NCBI GenBank assembly: GCA_934546725.1
Contig: CAKTED010000024.1
Span: forward strand, 1 to 10,895
DNA length: 10,895 nucleotides
Source: an uncultured Oscillospiraceae bacterium
GTDB lineage: Bacteria > Bacillota > Clostridia > Oscillospirales > Oscillospiraceae
Direction of reading: 5' to 3'
The position numbers were made by a program, and so were the translations under genes. The notes beneath the pieces were generated by a model. It was not told the origin of the DNA, searched no databases, and was given only the letters and a program-made list of their open reading frames with translations. Shown in pieces: positions 1 through 7,400 of this stretch; the first letter of the stretch is position 1, and the number at the start of each line of letters is the position of its first letter.

Positions 1-1689
1 ATCATGGGCTCCGCGCTGGAAAAGAGCGCCGGCGGGCGGCTCAACGCGCTGCTCGGCAGGCTCACGGCGAACCGCTTCAAGGGCTTCCTGACCGGCCTGG
101 GCATAACCGCCGTCATCCAGAGCTCCTCGGCCACGACGGTCATGGTCGTCGGCTTCGTAAACTCCGGGCTTATGACGCTGCGGCAGGCGACGGGCGTCAT
201 CATCGGCGCGAACGTCGGCACGACGGTCACGGCCTGGATACTCAGCCTCACCGGCATCCAGGGCACGAGCGTCCTGCTCCAGCTGCTCAAGCCCAGCTCC
301 TTCACGCCCATCCTCGCCGCCGCCGGCATCGTGCTGTACATGATGTGCCGCTCCGGCAAAAAGAAGGACGCGGGCCTTATCCTGCTTGGATTTTCAACTC
401 TCATGTTCGGAATGGATACAATGTCCGGCGCCGTCGAGGGGCTGAAAAACGTTCCGGAGTTCCGCAATATTCTCACGATGTTCTCAAATCCCCTTCTCGG
501 CGTGCTGGCCGGAACGGTGCTCACGGCCATAATCCAGAGCTCCTCCGCCTCCGTCGGCATCCTCCAGGCGCTTTCGAGCACGGGGCAGATAACCTACGGC
601 TCCGCCATCCCCATCCTCATGGGCATGGATATCGGCACCTGCATCACGGCCATGCTCGCCTCCATCGGCGCGAACCGCAACGCGCGCCGCGCCGCGATGG
701 TCCACCTCTACTTTAATATAATAGGTACTGTCGTCTGGCTGGGGCTTTTTTACGCGCTCAACGCCGTTGTAAATTTCGCCTTCACGGAGTATACTGTAAA
801 CGAGCTCGGCATAGCCGTTGTAAACTCCACCTTCAAAATTCTCAGCACGGCGCTGCTGCTGCCGCTCTCCGGCCTGCTTGAAAAGCTCGCCTGCCTCACC
901 GTTCGCGGTGACGAGGAGAGGGACGATATCATCGAGCTCGACGAGCGCCTTTTCGTCACGCCCGCCGTGGCGATAGAGCGCTGCCATAACGTTACCGTGA
1001 CCATGGCCGAAACGTCCGTGGACGCGCTCAAAAGCTCCCTCACGCTGCTGGATAAATATGACGCGAAGCTTGCCCAGCACGTGCGCACGGAGGAGGCGGA
1101 GGCAGACCGCTATGAGGACGGCATCGGCACCTACCTCGTAAAGCTCTCGAGCCACGCCATGAGCGATAAGGACAGCGCCGAGGCCTCCGAGCTGCTGCAC
1201 ATGATAGGCGACTTTGAGCGCATATCCGACCACGCCGTGAACATTCTCGAGTCGGCGGAGGAGATGAAGGAAAAGGGTCTGGTCTTTTCCGGCGCGGCGC
1301 AGCGCGAGCTTGGCGTGATAACCGGCGCGGTGAACGAAATTCTCGACCTTGCGCTCAGCGCCTTTGAGCACGGCGATCTGGCCTCCGCCGCGCTCGTGGA
1401 GCCGCTCGAGCAGGTGGTGGACACGCTCAAGGAGCAGCTGCGCGCGCGCCACATTCTGCGCATGCAGAAGGGCGAATGCAGCATAGAGGCGGGCTTCGTA
1501 TGGTCCGACCTGCTGACGAATCTTGAGCGCGTGGCCGATCACTGCTCCAATATCGCGGGCTGCGTCATCGAGACCTCGCACAGGAGCCTTGACCTGCACG
1601 GCTACATCCGCGACGTAAAGTCCGGCAGCACGGAATTTATAAGCAATTACAACGCCTTTGCGCAGAAGTACGCTCTCGTTGGCGAATGA
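1..1689 (+). CDS. Na+/phosphate cotransporter with C-terminal PhoU-like domain (5' end outside window)
   Basis: Predicted inner-membrane sodium/phosphate symporter of the Na_Pi_cotrans family, which takes up (or in some bacteria exports) phosphate. The hallmark QSSSA motif occurs twice, at about residues 39-43 and 178-182 counted from the Met at position 4. Each lies in one of two inverted membrane repeats, giving hydrophobic segments up to about residue 295. From about 320 to 550 the protein is helical and PhoU-like, with two 'ER(I/V)(A/S)DH' motifs (in GDFERISDHAVNI and LERVADHCSNIAG), as in family members fused to PhoU. The Met at position 4 is very unlikely to be the true start: 'IMGSALEKSAG' matches the usual internal 'MG-GLE' stretch of the first helix, so roughly 25-30 residues lie upstream. 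The frame stays open to position 1. The radical SAM gene follows after 36 nt with no terminator between, so the two are probably co-transcribed. Confidence 0.93.
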   Translation: MMGSALEKSAGGRLNALLGRLTANRFKGFLTGLGITAVIQSSSATTVMVVGFVNSGLMTLRQATGVIIGANVGTTVTAWILSLTGIQGTSVLLQLLKPSSFTPILAAAGIVLYMMCRSGKKKDAGLILLGFSTLMFGMDTMSGAVEGLKNVPEFRNILTMFSNPLLGVLAGTVLTAIIQSSSASVGILQALSSTGQITYGSAIPILMGMDIGTCITAMLASIGANRNARRAAMVHLYFNIIGTVVWLGLFYALNAVVNFAFTEYTVNELGIAVVNSTFKILSTALLLPLSGLLEKLACLTVRGDEERDDIIELDERLFVTPAVAIERCHNVTVTMAETSVDALKSSLTLLDKYDAKLAQHVRTEEAEADRYEDGIGTYLVKLSSHAMSDKDSAEASELLHMIGDFERISDHAVNILESAEEMKEKGLVFSGAAQRELGVITGAVNEILDLALSAFEHGDLASAALVEPLEQVVDTLKEQLRARHILRMQKGECSIEAGFVWSDLLTNLERVADHCSNIAGCVIETSHRSLDLHGYIRDVKSGSTEFISNYNAFAQKYALVGE

Positions 1690-1725
1690 GCGGCCGCGCC
1701 GGGCGATCATGGGAGATGTGTTTTA

Positions 1726-2322
1726 ATGACCGTTACTTACAGCTACGGCGCAAACCTTTACGTTAACAGCACGAACCGCTGCGACATGCACTGCGACTTC
1801 TGTCTCAGAAGGCTTGGGGACGGCGTGGGCGAGGCGGACAGCCTCTGGCTCGAGCGCGAGCCGACGCGCGAGGAAATATGGGCCTCCATCCGCGAGCGCG
1901 ACCTTTCGGGATATAAGGAGCTGGTCTTCTGCGGCTACGGCGAACCGGCCTACCGCCTGCACGATATCCTCTGGGTCTGCGACCGCGTTCGCGAGACTTC
2001 GGATATCCCCATCCGCATGGATACGAACGGCCACGCAAACCTCATCTGGGGCGAGGATGTCGCCCCGCTGTTCAGGGGGCGGTTCGACACCGTTTCCGTT
2101 TCGCTCAACGCGAAGGACCGCGAGACGTATGACCGCCGCTGTCAGCCGGATTTTGAAAACGGCTATGAGGCCATGCTCGACTTTACCCGGGAAATCATAA
2201 GGTACGTCCCGCGCGTCGTCATGTCCGTGGTGGACTGCATCCCCGCCGATGAGATCGAGGTCTGCCGCAGGGTGTGCCAGGACATCGGCGCGGAGTTCCG
2301 CGTGAGAATATTCGGGCAGTAA
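1726..2322 (+). CDS. Small radical SAM protein, TatD-linked type
   Basis: A 198-residue radical SAM protein. The 4Fe-4S/SAM motif CX3CX2C is formed by Cys19, Cys23 and Cys26 (CDMHCDFC). A GGE-like glycine motif for SAM binding appears as FCGYGEP (68-74), followed by RMDTNG (97-102) and SVSLNA (124-129), which fit later barrel strands. The length is short for a radical SAM enzyme and, with the N-terminal 'NLYVNSTNRCDMHCDFC' pattern, matches the TatD-linked radical SAM family, often encoded beside or fused to a TatD-type nuclease; its substrate is unknown. No TatD gene is visible here. The start at 1726 is supported by GGGAG at 1711-1715, ten nt upstream. Extra cysteines at 69, 85, 139, 171, 180 and 184 are present, but no clear second-cluster motif is recognisable. 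The family assignment is from pattern memory; radical SAM membership itself is secure. Confidence 0.88.
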   Translation: MTVTYSYGANLYVNSTNRCDMHCDFCLRRLGDGVGEADSLWLEREPTREEIWASIRERDLSGYKELVFCGYGEPAYRLHDILWVCDRVRETSDIPIRMDTNGHANLIWGEDVAPLFRGRFDTVSVSLNAKDRETYDRRCQPDFENGYEAMLDFTREIIRYVPRVVMSVVDCIPADEIEVCRRVCQDIGAEFRVRIFGQ

Positions 2323-2334
2323 TGTATGATGATG

Positions 2335-2366
2335 AAGCTGGCGCGCAGGCTCTGCGCGCCAGCTTT
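2335..2366 (+). terminator. Strong hairpin after the radical SAM gene, weak U-tract
   Basis: A perfect 14-bp stem, with left arm AAGCTGGCGCGCAG (2335-2348), loop GCT and right arm 2352-2365, starts 12 nt after the stop codon of the radical SAM gene. Only three T residues follow (2364-2366). It therefore looks like an mRNA 3'-end hairpin or an inefficient intrinsic terminator rather than a textbook one. The two other terminators in the window have six or seven T's. Confidence 0.6.
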
Positions 2367-2404
2367 GCGCTCTGAGCATTGTCCATTGCGCACTTCCACC
2401 CTTT

Positions 2405-2640
2405 GCACGTCGTTCAGAGGGAGCCGCAGGCGACCGAAGAATCCCACGGATGGTTCCACCATGGTAACGACAACGTACCTTTCCGCCCTCCGCAGGGGAT
2501 CCCCGCTGCGCGAGGATGACGGAGGAAGACGTGACCCTCCCGCGTCCACTGTTGGGGTGCCCTGCCCCTGACCGGGGGATTCCACGGGCTTCGCCCTCTG
2601 AATGACGGAAACTTTGAGTCCCCGCGTCCACTATGCCCGC
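2405..2640 (+). repeat. Intergenic composite repeat, copy R1
   Basis: The left end is GCACGTCGTTCAGAGGG (2405-2421), followed by GACCGAAGAATCCC. A conserved core, 'TGGTTCCACCATGGTAACG' and onward, spans 2451-2478. An internal right-type module at 2495-2521 begins GGGGATCCCC and ends GGATGACG. The outer right end CCCTCTGAATGACG is at 2594-2607, with a shared tail ending CCGCGTCCACTATGCCCGC at 2640. The outer ends are inverted relative to each other. This copy fills most of the gap between the radical SAM gene and the MFS promoter; no credible gene is seen in it. Confidence 0.85.
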
Positions 2641-2658
2641 CCCCATCCCGCGCCCCCT

Positions 2659-2668
2659 CCCCCCCCCC
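2659..2668. repeat. Run of ten C residues
   Basis: A C10 homopolymer lies 13 nt upstream of the MFS -35 hexamer, inside a longer C-rich stretch (2653-2668). Such tracts can slip during replication and may also be assembly-error prone. Any effect on the promoter is inference. Confidence 0.7.
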
Positions 2669-2681
2669 GCGCCAAAATTTC

Positions 2682-2710
2682 TTGACAGGCGCGGGCAATG
2701 GTGCTATCGT
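2682..2710 (+). promoter_or_regulatory. Sigma-A-type promoter for the MFS gene
   Basis: A perfect -35 TTGACA (2682-2687), a 17-nt spacer and a -10 TATCGT (2705-2710) preceded by an extended -10 TGC (2702-2704). The start codon lies 36 nt downstream of the -10. Two inverted repeats overlap the promoter: CCCGCGCC (2666-2673) with GGCGCGGG (2688-2695) bracketing the -35, and CGTTA/TAACG (2708-2720) at the -10 and start region. Both could be operators. Confidence 0.72.
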
Positions 2711-2745
2711 TAAAATAACGTGTTCACTTAATATATGGGATTAGG

Positions 2746-3975
2746 ATGGATGAAATGAAAAACAGAAAAATGCTCCCGGCCGTTATCGGCTGCCTCGTTG
2801 TGCAGCTCTGCGTCGGAATACTTTACCTTTGGAGCGCCTTCAAGGGCAACATCGTCGCGGCCTATGGCTGGAACGCGGGCGCGGCAACGATGGTCTCGTC
2901 ATATATGCTCTTCGCCTTTGTTTTCGGCAACCTCATCGGCGGCTTCATCAACGACAGGAAGGGTCCGAAGCTTACCTGTATCCTCGGCGTGTGCCTCTTT
3001 TCCGCGGGCATCGCGCTCAGCGCGTTCGTTCGCTCGGTTGCGCTTTTTGACCTTACCTACGCCATAATGGCCGGTCTCGGCTCCGGCTTTGCCTACGGCG
3101 CGTGCATTTCCTGCATTCAGAAGTGGCTGCCGCACAAGCGCGGCCTCGCCTCCGGCCTTGCCTGCTCGGCCTTCGGTCTTTCCACCGTTATTTTCACGCC
3201 CGTGAGCAACTGGCTGATGAATCTCAACCGCGGCGCGGACGGCATTGTGAGCTTCACGCCGGTGTTCCTCATCATGGCGGGCGTTTTCGCCGTGCTCGGC
3301 ATACTTGGCTGCATCTTCATCTCCCTGCCGGACGAGGCGTACATAAAGAGCCTGAACCTTCCCGCGAAGGCCTCCACCGCCGCCGCAAGCTTCTCCCTCG
3401 GCCAGGCAATGAAGACCCCGGCCTTCTGGGCGCTGTTCTTCTCCATCTTCTTCATCAACGGAACGTGGAACCTCTGCGTGCCGCTCATCAAGGATCTTGG
3501 CATGGAGCGCGGCCTTGCGGAGTCCGCCGCCATCGCCTGCGTATCCTTCACGGGCATCACGAACGCCGCCGGCCGCCTTATCATGGCCACGCTTTCGGAC
3601 AAGCTCGGCCGCGCGAACACCATGTTCATCCTCTGCGGCATAACGCTCGCCGGCGCGCTGCTCATGACCTTCATCGGCGGCTACGGCTACTTTGCCACCA
3701 TTGCGCTCATTGCCTTTGCCTACGGCGGCCCCTCCGCGCTCAACGCCGCGCTCTGCACCGACCTTTTCGGACCCAAAAATTCCGGCACGAACTACGGCGT
3801 GGCCATGCTTGCGCTCGGCTTCAGCTCCATTTTCTTCAACTTCATCTCCGGCAGCGTGCTCCACGCCACCGTTGCGAACGTGACCTCCACCTTCGTCATG
3901 GGCGCCGTCACGGCCGTTATCCCCGTTTTCCTCATGTTCTACCTCAACCGTTACCTCAAAAAGAGAAACGGCTGA
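2746..3975 (+). CDS. MFS transporter, OFA (oxalate/formate antiporter-like) family
   Basis: A 409-residue, 12-helix major facilitator predicted in the cytoplasmic membrane. The loop 2-3 signature appears as GGFINDRKGPK (65-75), with a second half-signature SDKLGR (284-289) in loop 8-9. OFA-like features are 'GILYLWSAF' in helix 1 (24-32) and 'WLPHKRGLASGL' (127-138); the length fits the family. Family members move small carboxylates such as oxalate, formate or pyruvate, but the substrate cannot be assigned. The segment expected to be helix 11 (about 350-375) has no lysine, unlike the substrate-binding Lys of OxlT, so true oxalate exchange is doubtful. The start at 2746 has GGGA at 2737-2740; Met at 2755 is an alternative start with AGGATGG upstream. 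The gene has its own promoter and its own terminator, so it is probably monocistronic. Confidence 0.9.
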   Translation: MDEMKNRKMLPAVIGCLVVQLCVGILYLWSAFKGNIVAAYGWNAGAATMVSSYMLFAFVFGNLIGGFINDRKGPKLTCILGVCLFSAGIALSAFVRSVALFDLTYAIMAGLGSGFAYGACISCIQKWLPHKRGLASGLACSAFGLSTVIFTPVSNWLMNLNRGADGIVSFTPVFLIMAGVFAVLGILGCIFISLPDEAYIKSLNLPAKASTAAASFSLGQAMKTPAFWALFFSIFFINGTWNLCVPLIKDLGMERGLAESAAIACVSFTGITNAAGRLIMATLSDKLGRANTMFILCGITLAGALLMTFIGGYGYFATIALIAFAYGGPSALNAALCTDLFGPKNSGTNYGVAMLALGFSSIFFNFISGSVLHATVANVTSTFVMGAVTAVIPVFLMFYLNRYLKKRNG

Positions 3976-3994
3976 TATTTCCCTTTGTGTTTTT

Positions 3995-4032
3995 CACCGG
4001 CGCGGGCCTTTGGGCCCCGCCGGTGTTTTTTT
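3995..4032 (+). terminator. Intrinsic terminator of the MFS gene
   Basis: The outer stem CACCGGCG (3995-4002) pairs perfectly with 4018-4025. An inner GGGCC/GGCCC stem (4004-4008 with 4013-4017) has one bulged C and a TTTG loop. Seven T's follow (4026-4032). It begins 19 nt after the MFS stop codon. Confidence 0.92.
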
Positions 4033-4053
4033 GTGTGAGGGGGAAAATTATCT

Positions 4054-4257
4054 GCACGTCATTCAGAGGGAGCGCAGTGACCGAAGAATCCCCCAAATCC
4101 TGCTGTCATTCAGAGCCTGCGCAAGCAGGCGAAGAATCCCCCGGATGGTTGCTGAAGGGTAACGACAACGTACTGCCCTGCCCCTCCATTGGGGATTCCA
4201 CGGATTTCGCCCTCTGAATGACGGAAACCTTCAGTTCCCGCGTCCCCATTACCCCCG
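4054..4257 (+). repeat. Intergenic composite repeat, copy R2
   Basis: The left end GCACGTCATTCAGAGGG begins at 4054 and is followed by a second, diverged left-type module (TGTCATTCAGAGCC, from 4104, with GAAGAATCCC at 4131-4140). The core 'GGTAACGACAACGTACTGCC' is at 4159-4178, the right end CCCTCTGAATGACG at 4210-4223, and the shared tail (CCCGCGTCCCCATTACCCCC) runs on to about 4257. This copy lacks the internal GGGGATCCCC right module found in R1 and R3. It lies directly behind the MFS terminator. No gene is seen in it. Confidence 0.83.
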
Positions 4258-4291
4258 CACCCCGCACTTCCCACCTCATCCTTTGGTATGA

Positions 4292-4320
4292 TTTACATTT
4301 TTCGCGCGTCGTGGTAAATT
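4292..4320 (+). promoter_or_regulatory. Upstream promoter P1 of the SLH gene
   Basis: TTTACA (4292-4297), a 17-nt spacer, then TAAATT (4315-4320) preceded by an extended -10 TGG (4312-4314). It lies 66 bp upstream of a second promoter of the same design. Both share the string GTGGTAAA at the -10. Confidence 0.5.
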
Positions 4321-4323
4321 AAA

Positions 4324-4338
4324 TACAGCTGAGCTGTA
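4324..4338. promoter_or_regulatory. Palindrome TACAGCTGAGCTGTA, possible operator
   Basis: A 7-bp perfect inverted repeat around one central base, lying between P1 and P2 and centred about 62 nt before the expected P2 start, a usual position for an activator site. The half-site TACAG recurs at 4392-4396 and 4411-4415. The protein that would bind is unknown. Confidence 0.4.
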
Positions 4339-4357
4339 CGGCAAATATTATGGAGTA

Positions 4358-4386
4358 TTGCATATTCAATAAATATGTGGTAAAAT
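4358..4386 (+). promoter_or_regulatory. Main promoter P2 of the SLH gene
   Basis: TTGCAT (4358-4363), a 17-nt spacer and TAAAAT (4381-4386), with an extended -10 TGG at 4378-4380. Transcription would start near 4393 and give a leader of about 60 nt. Confidence 0.7.
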
Positions 4387-4444
4387 TGCGGTACAGATCA
4401 GTAAACGTGGTACAGGAAAAAGTACCGCACGCTAAAAAGGAGGT
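4387..4444 (+). promoter_or_regulatory. SLH-gene leader with competing inverted repeats and strong ribosome binding site
   Basis: GTACCGCA (4422-4429) can pair perfectly with TGCGGTAC (4387-4394), or with GTGGTAC (4407-4413) using one G-T pair. The latter hairpin sits 8 nt before the AAGGAGGT ribosome binding site (4437-4444), which is ideally spaced from ATG 4455. If transcription starts near 4393 only the second pairing exists in the P2 transcript, while a P1 transcript carries both. Confidence 0.5.
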
Positions 4445-4454
4445 AACCCAAACC

Positions 4455-7400
4455 ATGAAGAAGAGACTGCTCAGTATACTGCTTGTGCTCTGCCTTGTAT
4501 GTGGGCTTATGCCGGTTTCCGCTTTCGCGGCAGACACGGCCATAAACGACGCGATGGGTCTGAGCACGGACGTCGTAACCTTTGAAAACGACGCGACATA
4601 CCCCTGGGCGGTGGACGCGGCGGCGAAAACGCTCTCGTCCACGAATCACAGCCACGAAAGCAGCTCCACGCTTACGGCGACGCTGAAAACGGGCTACACG
4701 CTCGTGTTCGAGGTCGAATCGAGCAGCGAGGGCAACTGCGATCAGCTGGCCGTTACCCTGCCGGACGGCAGCACGAAGGTCTATGACATAAACTACGGCG
4801 CCGTTCAGCTGGTATGGTGCAACGACAGCGGCAGCGACCAGACGATAACATGGTCCTATTCCAAGGACGGCAGCATAAACGCGGGCGACGATACCGCCTA
4901 CATAAGAAACGTCCGCGCCATCGCAAACGGCACGGAGTTCACCGTAAGCTACCCCGACGGCTTTATGAGCGACATATATACCGTCGACGGCGAGGGTAAT
5001 AACGTCCCCGTGGCAAGCGGAGCGAAGCTCGCTGTCGGCACGGAGCTGTGGCTCAGACTTGAGAATAAGAAGGTCCCGGCGGACAGCTTTTTCGACATCT
5101 GGCGGGTAAACGGCCTTGAAATGTTTGGCACGGAGAACGGCGAACCCACCGTCTGCGTTCAGGTCTGCGGCGACATGAGCATTGAAGAGGTATTCGTAAA
5201 GCAGCTTTCCACGGATGCCGACGGCAATTACCTCATCGGCAGTCTTGAGGAGCTTCAGCGCTTCAGCCGCATCTGCTACATCGGCGGCGATTATTCCGGA
5301 AAAACCGTAAAGCTTACCGCCGACATAAAGGCGAACGGAGCGAGCTATGCCCCGGCCTCCGAGTTCTTCGGAACCTTCGACGGCGCGGGCCATACGATAG
5401 ACGGCCTGAATATTGAGGACGGCTACTATAGCTCCGGCCTTATCGGAAGACTTGCCGGTGAGGTGAAGGATCTCAATCTGACGAACGTCCGCGCATACTG
5501 CGAGGGAGGCAGCACGGGCGGCATCGCCGGTGAGCTTGCCGACAACGGCCAGATAAACCGCTGCTTCGTCAGCGGCATCATCACGGGTGAGCACAGCGTC
5601 GGCGGCATCGCGGGCAGCGACTCCGGCAATACCTCTATAACGGACTGCGAGTTCAACGGCCTGGTCATCGGCCACTACGCGGGCGGCATCACGGGCCGTC
5701 TCTCGGCCGGCAGCGTTGAAAGCTGCGTCGCGCGCGGCAGCGTGGCCGGCGAATATATGGCCGGCGGCATCGTCGGCGCCGTCGAGAGTGGCTCCAACAC
5801 GAGCATACACGTCATATCCGACTGCATCGCGCTTCAGGACGCGATATCCTCGCTGGAATATGCCTCCCGCGTATTCAACAATAAGAAAGGCGGCCGCCAC
5901 GGGCTTTATGCTCTTAAGGACATGCTGCTCATAGAAACCGGCATTCTTATGCAGCACAGCAACGATACCGAAAAGGCGGACGAGGACGCGGACGGTAAGG
6001 ACGTGGCTCTCGCCGACGCAACGGCGATCTTCGCCGCGGAGCACCGCTTCACGGCGGCAAACGGCTGGATCCTGCCCGAGGGCAATGCCACCGCCTTCCC
6101 GAAGCGCGGGGACTATACCGCGCCTTCCGCCGACTTCAGCGTGACCGCGCCCTCCAACGTGAGCGTTTACGCGGGCGACAGACTGCTCGGCAGCGGAAGC
6201 GGAAGCTACACCGCGCCGGTCGGCAGTCTCATCCGCTTTGAGGCCTCGAACGGCTATACCATTTCGGCGGTAACCGTCAGCGGCGCGCTGCAAAACGGCG
6301 AATACGCCATCCTCAGCGGCTCCGGCGCAGGCTTTACCGTCAGCGCCGAAAAGTCGGCGGATACCGTGATATGGGTCATGGACGGCCATTACCTCATCTC
6401 CAACGAAATAAAGGACCTCAACGCGCTTATCGAAAAGTATCAGGATCCCACCACCTTCCATAATGACGCGACGGATTCGGAAAAGAAGCCGCTCGAGGGC
6501 AGCTATCCCGGCGCGTGGCTCTACGCCATCGACAGTTCGACGCTTTGTATCGGTGAGCTTGACCTTGGCGGCGGAAAGATCATTTCGCCGTTCCCCGGCG
6601 GGTACATCAGTCTTGCCGCGCCCGACGCGGTGACCCCGAGCACGGCGCCCGTACCCTCGGGCGAACCCGAGCCCTCCGAGGATCCGACGCCCGCCTTTAC
6701 GGGTATCTCGAAGCTGACCGCTGCGTCGATAGAGGCGCTGAAGGATTCGGCCGATCTTAACATCGACGGAGTAGAGCTGGACGTTGACAGCATCAGAGTT
6801 GACGACGAGATCGACCTTAAGGGCGTCAGCGGACGTATCGGCAGCATTGAGATCATGACCGACTGCTGCGGCGCGGCGTTTGAAAAGGGTACCGTCCTGA
6901 GCATCGGGACCATCACCGGCCCGGCCACCGAGGAGGACGGCGAGGATATCACGGTGGACGGCGACTCCTCCGTCATCGCCGAAAATATCAACGCGGGTGC
7001 TCTCGGCGTGAATTGTGTCGGCATGCTCACGGTCACCGGAAGCCTTACGAGCACAGGCGTGGTATCCGTGAGCGGTGTGCTCGACGTTCGCGGCAGCATA
7101 ACGGCGGACAATATCATGATGGAGGGCGGCTGCATCCTCAACGCCGTCTCCTGCACGCCCAGGCCGTCCAACAGGAACGGGACCCTGTATTACAGAACGA
7201 CTCTCACCGGCTTTAAGCCGAATACGCTGGTGTATTTCGTCTGCGGCAATTCCCATGTGCTTGCCCGCGCTGACGCGAACGGGCAGATCATAGCCTGGCT
7301 CCCGGCAGGCTCCGTAAGCAGTGACGCGTTCTACGGTTCGGATCTGACGACTGATGCCGCGACCGCGCCGGCCGGCGAGCTGAATGGCGAGATAAGCGCC

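Noticed and set aside
4..6. ATG at position 4 as the true start of the phosphate transporter
   Set aside because: The frame is open to the window edge, and the sequence around it matches the inside of the first membrane segment of the family, so the gene begins before the window.
2326..2571. Short open frames inside the repeats (also 8878-9111, 8963-9208, 10605-10859 and opposite-strand ones)
   Set aside because: They recur only because the repeat sequence recurs, have no ribosome binding site, low-complexity Arg/Pro/Ser-rich products, and shift frame between copies.
2405..2640. Insertion sequence with transposase
   Set aside because: The elements are about 200-300 nt, have inverted ends but no transposase frame, and no clear target-site duplication was seen, so they are called repeats rather than IS elements.
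4350..4454. Upstream in-frame start for the SLH protein at 4350
   Set aside because: It would overlap the P2 promoter and place 35 residues before a classic signal peptide. ATG 4455 has an ideal AAGGAGGT.
4398..7256. A very long open frame on the - strand (about 950 codons) opposite the SLH gene
   Set aside because: It mirrors the codon pattern of a GC-rich gene. It has no recognisable domains, signal or ribosome binding site, while the + strand frame has a signal peptide and SLH domains. The same applies to the long antisense frames at 484-1710, 2899-3864, 7542-8552 and 9303-10514.
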